64,000 nucleotides of DNA, taken from contig CAJNDS010002067.1 in NCBI GenBank assembly GCA_905221605.1, forward strand, positions 82,501 to 146,500, given 5' to 3'. A program made the translations under genes and the position numbers. Origin of the DNA: Symbiodinium natans. Taxonomy: Eukaryota > Sar > Dinophyceae > Suessiales > Symbiodiniaceae. A model generated the notes under the pieces. It did no database searches. It was given only the letters and a program-made list of their open reading frames with translations, and had not been told where the DNA came from. Below, piece by piece: positions 51,986 through 61,930 of the stretch. Position 1 is the first letter of the stretch. Each line of letters starts with the position of its first letter.

Positions 51986-53079
51986 CCAAGGGCCCTAAAC
52001 TCTGAACCCCAAAAAACTAAACCCTCAAATTTCGCCTCGTGCACGTCTCACCGATCGATGCCCCAACTCGCAGGACACGAACCAAATGACACAGGGCACC
52101 AACAAGTGCCCCCCAACAACATGAAAGATGGTAAGCCGATTATTTATTGCCTTTTTTTCTGGGGGCGGGGTCTTCAGCAATCAGTAGAAACCGATGCTCT
52201 TAAATCACGAGCTCGTGTCCGTCACCCGCGCCCGCGTGAATTAGTTTTTGTACAAATCCAAGGGACTGGTAGCCACCAGTTTTCATGACAGTTCCGTCCG
52301 TTGGAACTCGTTTTCTATTCTAGCCCCATCTTCGGGTGTACCCTCATACCTAGAAACCTTACACACTTAAATCCCTAGACCTACTGTAAACCTCGTAACC
52401 CTAAATTTCCCTAAATCGCCCAATCCCCCCAAATGCTACTGTAGGAACCTACCACAGGCAGCCAGGCTAAGGGAAGTGCCTGTCTTGAAGAACCGACTCG
52501 TACATCCCAGGTGAAGGGTTTTGGGGCTTTGGGGTTAAGGGCTTTGGGTTTCTGCAGTTTTCTGGGCTATACCGACTCACAAACCCTAAACCCCATTGCA
52601 GAAATGCATAGTTGACAACCAGTTGCGGGTTGGTGTAACGGAAACTAAGTTTACAGCGCACCGCTTTTGGAACGACCCCAGCTGGATACCCTAAACCTTA
52701 AACACCTAGCTACCCAAAGTAAGTGGCTACTATACCCCAACATAGGAAACTGTAGCCCATAAGAATAGATGATAGTCTACTGGCTTTCAAGGTGCCTAAA
52801 CCCTAAAATCTAAGTCCTGAAACCGAAACCTTAAACTACTTCGTTGCCCAAAGACCCAAGGTTCTGCGACAACGGTGCGCAAGACAAAAAAATCACCAGC
52901 GCTGCAACCATCCAGGGGGCCAAGAGAGGGTTTAGAGTTTAGGGTTTATAGGGTTTAGGGTTTAGGGTTTAGGGTAACAACTGAATTCATAACGCCCCTT
53001 AGTCCCTTACCCTAAACTCCAAAACTATGTTTTACCGACATAGAAAGATCAGTGACGGACTTTAGTTTGGGGAAGTCAC

Positions 53080-53201
53080 CGACCCCCCAACAAGTCCCGA
53101 AGACTACTTGCTTGAGGCTTTGAATGCAAAGTGCGCTCGGCCCAGGACAGCGGTGAAGCAGAATCCTGGGCCGCGCACTGAAGTCTCCTGGGGCATTCTT
53201 C
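53080..53201 (-). CDS. Exon candidate, 40 codons
   Basis: Acceptor CATCCCGTGCAAG, donor GTGACTTCC. Lead 0, trail 2. Translation EECPRRLQCAAQ, then DSASPLSWAERTLHSKPQAS. The stretch 52190-53080 before it has no exon I can support. Confidence 0.55.
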
Positions 53202-53790
53202 CTTGCACGGGATGTGGCACTTAAGCACACCCCCTGCGCGCAATGCCTCCAGTAGGCGGGGATTGAGGGGCTTGAGGAGCCCTAAACCCTAAACCCTAAA
53301 CCCTAAACCCTATCAACTATAAACCCTAAACCCTAAAGCCCTAAACCCTAAACCCTATAAACCCTAAACCCAAAACCCCTAGAGCTTCAACAAAGCTTAT
53401 CGCCCGGTGGTTGGCCCTGAAGCCTTAGGCCCTACGAAGTCCTAAGCCTCCAACTTTAGTCTATGGGGTTTAGGGGTCGTTTCTAGCTTAGGTTTTAGGG
53501 TTTAGGGTTTAGGGTTTAGGATTTAGGGTTTACGGTTTAGGGTCCAGGGCATTTGGCTTTTCCAGGATTTAGGGTTCGTGGAACCAAGGGTCACGGGCCT
53601 CATGTTTTCACAAAGCCCAGAGGTTAGCGCCATTCCTTCCCTAAACCCTAAACCCTCTAAACCCTCTAAAGCCTAAATCCTAAACCCTAAACCCTAAACC
53701 AAAAAACCCCTAACCCTAAACCCTAAACCCTAAAGCCTAAACCCTAAACCCTGAGTCTTAGGGCCCCTGAACCCAAGCCGCGTCGGTCAC

Positions 53791-53846
53791 AGGTGGACTG
53801 ACTGGGACAGGCCCATGACGTGCTGCATCGGATCGCCACTGGGATC
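53791..53846 (-). CDS. Exon candidate, 18 codons
   Basis: Acceptor GCTTTGGTTCAG, donor GTGACCGAC. Lead 0, trail 2. Translation DPSGDPMQHVMGLSQSVH. Confidence 0.55.
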
Positions 53847-53859
53847 CTGAACCAAAGCA

Positions 53860-53975
53860 AGGTTTAGGGTTTAGGGTTTAGGGTTTAGGGTTTAGGGTTT
53901 AGGGTTTAGGGTTTAGGGTTTAGGGTTTAGGGTTTAGGGTTTAGGGTTTAGGGTTTAGGGTTTAGGGTTTAGGGC
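53860..53975. repeat. TTTAGGG array
   Basis: Sixteen perfect units. Confidence 0.97.
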
Positions 53976-54129
53976 CTAGGTTTTTACGGTTTAGGGTTTA
54001 GGGTTTGGCTTCCGAGCGACCTAGTAGCAGGCAAAGTTTGGGCTTAGGGGTTCTTGAGGTTTAGGGGCTTCCAATAGGGCTTTTCCGGTGTCAGATTTAT
54101 TACAGGGTTGGGAGTCTAGGAATGAGATT

Positions 54130-54240
54130 TCCTCTCTCTCTGCCTCTCCTCTCTCTCTTTCTCTCACCTCGCTCTCTCTCTCTCTCTCTCTCTCTCTGTG
54201 TTTCTCTGTCTTTCTCTGTCTCTTTCTCTCTCTTCATCTC
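54130..54240. repeat. CT-rich microsatellite
   Basis: (CT)n with T and G interruptions. Confidence 0.95.
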
Positions 54241-54257
54241 TTCCTCCTGGTTCTTGA

Positions 54258-54334
54258 TAGGGAATGAGGGAATGAGGGTTCTATATATGCCCGTTAAGGG
54301 GTTGCGTAGGGCCCTCACTCCCTCATCCCCTTCT
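54258..54334. mobile_element. MITE-like element, TAGGGAATGAGGGA family
   Basis: TAGGGAATGAGGGAATGAGG left end, CTCCCTCATCCCC right end; shorter relative of 22863-22998. Confidence 0.55.
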
Positions 54335-54615
54335 AATTAAGAACGATCCAGTCTTCTTCTCCGAAGTCCGGCGGCAGCAAGGGCAAGAATGCTGAAGACC
54401 CTAAACCCCTAAACCCTAAACCCTAAACCCTAAACCCTAAACTACGGCATGCGTGGAACTGCAGGGGGTTCTCTCTAAAGCAGCAACGCCCCACCGCTCC
54501 CCCCCCACCTCCATTTTTCAAAACAGGCTTAGCCCTGAATCCTCGTGGGTCGAAGAGCTATCCCTAAACCCTAAACCCTAAACCCTAAACCCTAAACCCA
54601 CAAAACCTGAAAGCC

Positions 54616-54680
54616 CTATGGCTGCTGCAGGTCGCCCAAACCTGGTCCTAAGCCCTTGTCGCCCCTGTCAGCGTCAAAGT
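54616..54680 (-). CDS. Possible terminal exon, 20 codons plus TAG
   Basis: Acceptor ATAGGCATGCAG. Lead 2. Translation FDADRGDKGLGPGLGDLQQP then TAG at 54616-54618. If real, a gene ends here. Confidence 0.45.
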
Positions 54681-54773
54681 CTGCATGCCTATGGGTTTAG
54701 GGTTTAGGGTTTAGGGTTTAGTGTTTAGGGCAAACCCCCATATAGCATTTCGTGGGAACCTCCCTTGGCCCTA

Positions 54774-54896
54774 CAGGGAGGGCACCCCAGTTATAAGCAG
54801 AGTCATAAGGGCCCCGCAGGTTGGGTTCTAAGTACTAACGCCTAGGTTATGCATTCCTTAACTGCAGTTATTAGTTATTTAGTTATTACGGTAAGG

Positions 54897-54927
<31 letters not shown>
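54774..54927. mobile_element. Degenerate copy of the 120-bp MITE ending in poly-G
   Basis: CAGGGAGGGCACCCCAGTTATAAG start and TTAACTGCAGTTA interior are recognisable; the right end is replaced by a G run of about 29. Confidence 0.55.
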
Positions 54928-55087
54928 TTCCTTATAAATTACTGTATAGCAGCCCCTTTTGACGTCCAGGTATATGCTATAAAATAGGCACATGCGCCCT
55001 CACGAAAAGCGGCCTGGTAGTACGAGTACATCAAGGCCCATGCCTTTGCTGGTCTGCGGGATGTCAGGTGGAGATCCCCACTTGATT

Positions 55088-55185
55088 CATATATGTATAT
55101 ATATATATATAAATACCTATGTATATATATATATATATTTATTTATTTATACAAATATATATATATATATATATATACATAGAAA
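55088..55185. repeat. TA-rich microsatellite
   Basis: (TA)n blocks with TTTA and ATAC interruptions; no exon seen from 54930 to 56130. Confidence 0.92.
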
Positions 55186-55945
55186 TACACATACATCACG
55201 TACAGGAATCTTTGGTGACACTCTAGATAATAGGACAGGGTTGTGTACGGATTGAGTGTGTAGGGATTGAGCCCATGGATCTTCAACGTTTATTCCAAAC
55301 CAACCCCAAGAGTTGGAGGATCGTGATGGGTTTTAGGATATCAGTCTTTGTGGGTATTTAGCAGAAGGATTGATAGCTTCAGCGTTTCGCAACCCTAAAT
55401 CCTAAACCCCAAACCCAGACCCCCAAAACCCTATATCAACCCTAAAGCCTAAAGCAAATATAAACCCTATAAACCCTAAACTTAGGTTTAGAGTCGGGGT
55501 TTCAGGACGCCAGGTCTAGTGGATTTAGGGCTGAGAGGGAACCCCCCCCCAAAAAAAATGGGACAACCCCAGGACAAGTCAATGACGCTAAACCCTAAAC
55601 CCTAAACCCTAAACCCTAAACCCTAAACCCTAAACCCTAAACCCTAAACCCCATACCCTACACTCTAGCCTTCCTAGGATGGCCCGCTAGACTGAAGGCC
55701 CTTGAAGAACGACAAAACTGATAAGTGCCCCTGGTTGGGCTTTAAGGGTTTAGGGTTTAGGGTTTCGGGCTGACGGTTCAGAGCTTGGGTTTAGGGTTTC
55801 TATAGGGTTTAGGGTTTGGGGTTTAGGGTTCGGGCCCTATGTACCAACGGTCGTTCCGGCCACAGTGTCACAGGGACGCCACGCAGTGACCATTCGAGAT
55901 CCGCAGATCTTTTCTGAACAACAATCAGTACTTTGAACCACGGGT

Positions 55946-56133
55946 AGGGTTTAGGGTTTAGGGTTTAGGGTTTAGGGTTTAGGGTTTAAGGTTTAGGGTT
56001 TAGGGTTTAGGGTTTAGGGTTTAGGGTTTAGGGTTTAGGGTTTAGGGTTTAGGGTTTAGGGTTTAGGGTTTAGGGTTTAGGGACTAGGGACTAGGGTTTA
56101 GGGTTTGGGGTTTAGGGTTTAGGGTTTAGGGAA
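55946..56133. repeat. TTTAGGG array, about 25 units
   Basis: Nearly perfect; two GACTAGG variants near its right end. Confidence 0.97.
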
Positions 56134-56134
56134 C

Positions 56135-56210
56135 TTCTCGACGAGCTGCGCAGAGCTGAACGCCTACGCCCAGCGCACGCTGCGCGACGATGACGGGATT
56201 CCGGTCATTC
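56135..56210 (-). CDS. Exon candidate, 25 codons
   Basis: Acceptor TTCGAACAG, donor GTTCCCTAAA. Lead 1, trail 0. Translation NDRNPVIVAQRALGVGVQLC. TTTAGGG lies on both sides, against the rule. The plus frame (AELNAYAQRTLRDDDGIPVI) is equally protein-like. Confidence 0.4.
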
Positions 56211-56663
56211 CTGTTCGAACAGCACTTAGGGTTTAGGGTTTAGGGTTTAGGGTTATCCAAAAAAGTTACCCTTTTATCTGTAGTAGGATTCGATGTAACC
56301 AAAGAAGTTTACAGGTGACCTACCCAGCCCCTAAGAGCAAGATGCATGTTGGTCTTTGTCATGCGCCGCTGGCACCCCAAAAGCGTAAATTTCCAGACGA
56401 GCGTTATAACTATGCCCGGACATGACCGCAACTGTAGAATCCGAAGCCCCAAGCTCGAAAGTACCAAACCCTGAGCCCTCAACCCTAAACCCTAAACCCC
56501 AACCCCTAAACCCTAAACCCCAAACCCCAAGCCCGTAACCCTAAACCCCAAGCCCCAAACCCTAAACCCCAAACCCTAAGCCCTAAACAACCCTGAACCC
56601 AAAGAAGCTGCCAAACTGCAGATGCCGAGTCGCAGAATGCAGGTGAATACGGAGCCATTTACG

Positions 56664-56820
56664 TAGGGTTTAGGGTTTAGGGTTTAGGGTTTAGGGTTTA
56701 GGGTTTAGGGTTTAGGGTTTAGGGTTTAGGGTTTAGGGTTTGGGGCTTAGGGCTTAGGGCTTAGGGTTCAGGGTTTAGGGTTTATAGGGTTCAGGTTTAG
56801 GGTTTAGGGTTTAGGGCACC
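56664..56820. repeat. TTTAGGG array with CTTAGGG units
   Basis: About twenty units. The island before it (56600-56640) may be a plus-strand exon ending at donor GTGAAT; not assigned. Confidence 0.93.
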
Positions 56821-57382
56821 CCTAACCGGCCAGAATTGACGGACTCCCCCCATAGGGTTTCGGGTTTAGGGTTTAGGATATAGGGTTTCGGGTTTGGGGT
56901 TCAAGGGTTGTTGGAGGCGAACTCAAGTACCTGATCCGTAATTTCGCTTTTGAGCTAGTAAGTCTAGATCCCAGACTATCTCACAACCCGGTCCTTCAAC
57001 ATGTAGGTAGGCTTCCTAAGAATTGCTATTATGGCTTGGGTAAGTGTCCCCCATATAGGTACTTAGGACCCCTTGGGCCTCACCTCGACTACCCTTTAGA
57101 ATGCCAAACGTGTGAAAAGATGCCATTCATTTGGGCGCATGTCCTTGTTTCATCCAGGGCGCATAAGTTATTCTAGGTACTGGCTCCTCTCCCCTCCCAC
57201 CGTTCATAGGCTTGTGAGATCCGGTCTTCTCGGTTTTCAAACATTTTAGAAGTACTAGTCTCGGGGTTTCAGTCGTACAACCTAGGTGGTCCAATGAAGA
57301 TGACCTCGATAGTCTGACCCTGCAGCAAAACGCAAAGTGTGGGGATGTGTGCACGTTGAAACCTCATGCGCTAGACCGATTT

Positions 57383-57469
57383 CAATCCAAAACCCAAAAC
57401 CCAAAACCCAAAACCCAAAACCCGAAACCCAAAACCCGAAACCCAAACCCCAAACCCTAAACCTTAAAC
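57383..57469. repeat. CCCAAAA / CCCGAAA variant array
   Basis: Variant units grade into CCCTAAA and TTAAACC next to the exon at 57470. Confidence 0.88.
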
Positions 57470-57545
57470 CTTAAGATAATGCCAAAGGGCATCTCGCGCA
57501 CCCGAATGGCAGCATCCGACATCTTGTACTCGAACACTGCGTCAC
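57470..57545 (-). CDS. Exon candidate, 24 codons
   Basis: Acceptor GCTTTGCCAG, donor GTTTAAGGTTTAGGG. Lead 2, trail 2. Translation DAVFEYKMSDAAIRVREMPF then GIIL. Confidence 0.6.
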
Positions 57546-57569
57546 CTGGCAAAGCAAGCGGTGGTGGTA

Positions 57570-57689
57570 CAGGGTGGGGCCCCCTTACTATACTAACTGT
57601 AGTTAAGGGACTTATAACCTAACTTAGGGTCCTTATAACCCAATTTAGGGCCCTTATAACTCTACTTATAACTAGGGGGCCCCACCCTG
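57570..57689. mobile_element. 120-bp MITE, copy 7
   Basis: Perfect termini and TA flanks, 24 bp from the exon candidate at 57470-57545. Confidence 0.95.
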
Positions 57690-58270
57690 TAGGGTCCTTA
57701 AGGGAGGCGAGGGGGTTCAAGGGGGGAGGGGGGGTTAGGGTTTAGGGCTTCTATAGGGTTTAAGGCTAAAAAGGGTTTAAGGTTTAGGGTACCTAGGGGA
57801 ACGTTAGGGAAGCTGGTTTTGAGACGACACCGTCTCTTCATCTTGCTCTCCTGTTTCTCCGGCCCCCTTATACCCCCCCTTTTATCCGCCCCCCGTACAA
57901 CCCCCCAAATACCCCTTTCATAGCCCCCTTGTACCCCCCACCCCCCGCATGGAGACGCCTGGGGGTTATAGTTGTTGGGGATTTATCGTGTTCCCAAGTA
58001 ACCTGCGGTTTAAGGCTCAGGCTCTAGGATTTCAATGGGCAACTTCCAAGTAACCCGGTAAAGAGAAAGGTAGCCGAAGGCGCCCTGAACCCCACACCCT
58101 CAACCCTAGCCCTGAAGCTCAACATGACCCAAGCACCTGGCATAATAAGGCCTTTTGGGCCCAAAAACCTTACCTAAACCCTAAAGCCTAAACCCTAAAC
58201 CCTAGACCCTAAACCCTAAACCCTAAACCCTAAACCCTAAAGTAAGAGTCCTTAAAGCCTTAGGGTGAAC

Positions 58271-58350
58271 CACGGCCTTGGGATCCAGAGTTGCTTTTGC
58301 CAAGTGGCGCTCGATGCCAAGCAGAGTGAGATCGATCACCAGATCACCAA
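58271..58350 (-). CDS. Exon candidate, 26 codons
   Basis: Acceptor GTACCTTCCAG, donor GTTCACCC. Lead 2, trail 0. Translation GDLVIDLTLLGIERHLAKAT then LDPKAV. Confidence 0.6.
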
Positions 58351-59393
58351 CTGGAAGGTACCTTTGGGTGGGTTTAGGGTTTAGGGTTTTGGGTTTAGGG
58401 TTTAGGGTTTAGGGTTGAGGGCTAAGGGCTGAGGGTTGAGGGTTGAGGGTTGAGGGTTTAGGATTGAGGGTTAAGGGTTTAGGGTGAAGGTTTAAGGGTC
58501 CCGCATTGCAACCGGGATCTGCAAAAGGACCTTAACTAAGAGAAACCCTGAACCCCAAACCGTAAAACCTAAACCCCAAACCCTAAACTCTAAACCCTGA
58601 ACCCTAAACCCTAAAACCTAAACCCTAAACAGCGTAAAACCTAAACCCTAAACCCTAGACCCTAAACCCTAAACCCTAGGCCCCAAACTTAAACCCTGAA
58701 CCCTAAACCGCAAACCCTAAACCCCTAAACCCCAAACCCTAACGCGGGTGCCAGTGAGCATACTTGAACGCTGGCCCTGTTCGAGGGCGGCCGAAGCATT
58801 TAGTTTGGGATACTTCGTGTTCAAGGCGTAAAAGGTACCTGTTAAAACCTCAAACCCTAGACCGAAAGCCCCAAACCCTAAACCCTAAAACAATAAACCC
58901 TAATGCCGAACCTGCCTAAGTCTGCAAGTGTTTCCAAGCCCTGACCCTTCAGCCTCTCAAGAGCCCACAAACTCGGTAAATGGAAAGTCTCGGCAAATTC
59001 TGGGCTACTCCCAACCCCCCTCAAAGGGTTTAGGGTTTAGGGGTTAAGGTTTAGGGACTGGCCACCCTAAACCCTTGTACACCCCCAAAAACGAAAACAA
59101 AATCAAAACTTGAACCCCAAACCCTAAACCCTTAGCCAAAAAGAAGCCCCCCCCACCCCCACAAATACCCTAAGCACAAAAGCTAAACCCTAAGCCTTAA
59201 AAAGCACCCCCCCCCCCCCCTTCCCCCCCAAAAAAAAATGCCCAAACTCCCGGGGGGTTGGGGTTCAGGGTCTATAGGGTTTAGGGTTCAGGGTTTACGG
59301 TTCAGGGTTTCTAGGGTTTACGGTTCAGGGTTCAGGGTTAGGGCTTAGGGTTTCTAGGGTTTGGGGTTTCTAAGGTTTAGGATTGAGGGAGGC

Positions 59394-59473
59394 CAGGTTT
59401 GGGATCCAGCCAGCCTCTCGGGAGGTGGTCGCCCAAATCGCCGATCCTGCTATCATGGGATGCTGCAGCAATC
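59394..59473 (-). CDS. Exon candidate, 26 codons, strand uncertain
   Basis: Minus: acceptor GGGGGTGCAG, GC donor; AASHDSRIGDLGDHLPRGWL. Plus: acceptor GATCCAGCCAG; REVVAQIADPAIMGCCSNPA, ending at TGA as a terminal exon. Both are good. Confidence 0.4.
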
Positions 59474-59967
59474 CTGCACCCCCAACAAATGCGGCCCAAC
59501 TAAGCTGACCTAAGGGTTGTTGGGCGCAACTTTTGAGGATCTAGACTTACCTATATACTATATACCGTCCCAAGATGGAAAGATGCCAGACTATTACAGC
59601 GCCAGTTGTTCCTCCAAGGTTCTGGGTGCTTCCTGAGGTTCCCGCTTCAGGGTTTTAGGGTTTGCGGGTTTAGGTTTGTTGCATATCCAAACAGAAGCCC
59701 CGCCAACGAAAGTACTCGTAACCCCGTGGCTCCGGTAGGTTCAGGGGATTTGGGGTTTAGGGTTAGGGGTCCCTAAGCCCCAACTCAACCCCCTACCTGG
59801 CGGGTCCACAACAGACCCGCGCAAAACTGTGGCCCCACCAGCAAACCTGAGATGCAGGACTTAGGTCACCGCCTTTAGTGTTGAGAAATGACGCCTTTCT
59901 GCTCCCCAGTGCGCCTAAAAGCAAGAACTTCCAGCCATTTCTGCCCAGAAGAAGGTTTAACCTTTCC

Positions 59968-60307
59968 GGAACGGATTAGACGATGTAAACCATGGACGTC
60001 ATCATGCTTGGGCCATGGATGCTCTCTTCTCATCAGAGCAGAATAGACCATGGACGTCATCATGCTTGGACCCTGGATGCTCTCTTCCCAGAACGGAGTA
60101 GACCATGGACGTCACCATGGTTGGGCCATGGCAGTGCAGAAAACATGTAGACCATGGACGTCATCATGCTTGGGCCATGGATGCTCTCTTCTCATCAGAA
60201 CAGAGTAGACCATGGACATCATCATGCTTGGGCCATGGATACTCTCTTCCCAGAACGGATTAGACTATGGACGTCATCATGGTTGTGCCATGGATGCTCT
60301 CTTCTAA
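59968..60307. repeat. Minisatellite, about 58-bp unit, six copies
   Basis: Units begin TAGACCATGGACGTCATCAT and contain GCTTGGGCCATGGATGCTC; long and short versions alternate (tails CTCATCAGAACAGAG or CCCAGAACGGA). Confidence 0.92.
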
Positions 60308-61436
60308 CTATGGTGAAGCAAACGTGTTATTTTGACCCAGGGCTGGGCAGAAGCGGATGCAAGCAAGACAGGGCTTAGTTTAGGACACGTCGAAAGTGCG
60401 AAGTAGTGCAAAAAAACTCACAAATACCAGTGCAGTCTACGGATGCCCAAAAAATTGTTGGATGATTTTGGATGAAAATTGCGGGGATGAGGTGATGGGC
60501 GAAACCCAGGAAACATCGGTATTTGCAGGGGATTCTGAGGGCAACAGAGCTAAACTGCCGAAAACGCGTGGGTCTGTTATGGCCCCGCCTAGCCCTAAAC
60601 CCTAGAAACCCAAACTCCCGGTTTTAGGGAACCCTAAACACTAAACCCTAAACCCTAAGCCCTAATCCCTAAACCCTAAACCCTAAGACCCTAAACCCTA
60701 AACCCTAAACCCTGGTTTTCTTAGCCCCTTACAAGAAGGGAAGGGGATCTACCAGGAGACAGAGGAAGGGAAGTTAACATCCTGCGGTCAGGTCTTAATT
60801 GCTAGCACCCCCGAAGACATGCGAGCCTTATGTACACCCATCAATAAAGGTGATGTAAATACCCTACCTAAACCCTAAACCCTAAACCCTAACCCCTAAG
60901 CCCTCACCCCTAAACCCTACTTCATATAGAAGAGCTTGAAAGGATTGACCTTTGGAATTCTGAATATAGGATATTATATATATGGTTCAGCGTCGGGCGT
61001 CCTGGGCCCCCCCCCCCCCCCCCCATGGTATCCCCCCCCCCCCCCAAGTCTACTCTACGGTCCCTAACCCTAAACCCTAAACCCCTAAACCCTAAACCCT
61101 AAACCCTAAACCCTAAAACCTAAACCCTAACCCTAAACCCTAAACCTTAAGTCTTAAACCTTAAACCCTAAACCCTAAAACCCTGAACCCTAAACCCTAA
61201 CCCTAAAACCAACCCCCAACCACACCACAGGGGGGGGGGGATCATCTTAGTACCCCATCCGCGGGGAAAACCCTAAACCCTAAACCCTAAACCCTAAACC
61301 CTAAACCCTAAAACCGTAAACCCTAAACCCTAACCCTAAAACCCTAAAACCCTAAACCCTAAACCCTAAACCCTAAACCCTAAACCCTAAAACCCTAAAA
61401 CCAACCCCCAACCACACCACAGGGGGGGGGGGGGGT

Positions 61437-61470
<34 letters not shown>

Positions 61471-61500
61471 AGGGGGGGGGGGCCCGCCGGGGCTGAATCA
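60308..61500. other. Repeat and poly-C/poly-G field, no assigned gene
   Basis: CCCTAAA blocks (60630-60715, 61060-61200, 61269-61400), C runs at 61005-61045, and G runs at 61225-61240 and 61422-61482. A 67-bp segment including CCAACCCCCAACCACACCAC occurs twice (about 61207 and 61402). A plus frame at 60396-60605 is unsupported. Confidence 0.6.
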
Positions 61501-61517
61501 TATATATATATATATAT
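61501..61517. repeat. TA dinucleotide microsatellite
   Basis: Short (AT)n block next to the G-rich tract. Confidence 0.9.
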
Positions 61518-61612
61518 CAGTGATTAAGCTCTAGGAGCAGTCCAACACCGAATAGGGCTTACAACCCCAGTTATCATGTCTCCCTTTTGCCTTCTTAGAG
61601 AACTTAGGAGGC

Positions 61613-61930
61613 TTAGAAGTATAGCTTTGCTTCGGCGTTGTCAAGTGCGTCAACACCTGTTTCGTCCATACTCGGATCATACAGCGTGATAGGAATGCCG
61701 CCATTGCAACCGGCGACTCCGCCCGGACGTTGTTGAAAGCCTTCAGAATCAAATCCGCTTCAACCAACCTCGCGCGGTGACTGCCGGAAAGGTGTCGCAG
61801 GTGTTGTGTTGACCACGATGAACACCTCAACGTCTCTTTGACCCCGGCCCAACCAAGCAAAGTAATGCAAGAACGGCCCGCCAGCTCTTCCACATGCTGC
61901 AAGCAGTTGCAACTGAGTTGTTGTAAGTAC
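61613..61930 (-). pseudogene. Unidentified coding remnant with one in-frame TGA
   Basis: One frame stays open for 106 codons, ending at TAA 61613-61615, except for a TGA at 61760-61762. Before it: RDVEVFIVVNTTPATPFRQS; after it: GGIPITLYDPSMDETGVDAL. Both halves are protein-like and in the same frame, suggesting an inactivated copy, or a TTGAAG acceptor just after the stop. An overlapping frame (61531-61902) is longer but less protein-like. Confidence 0.45.

Noticed and set aside
60396-60605. 69-codon plus ORF with several Cys
   Set aside because: No family pattern and it ends in a CCCTAAA array; not distinguishable from chance.
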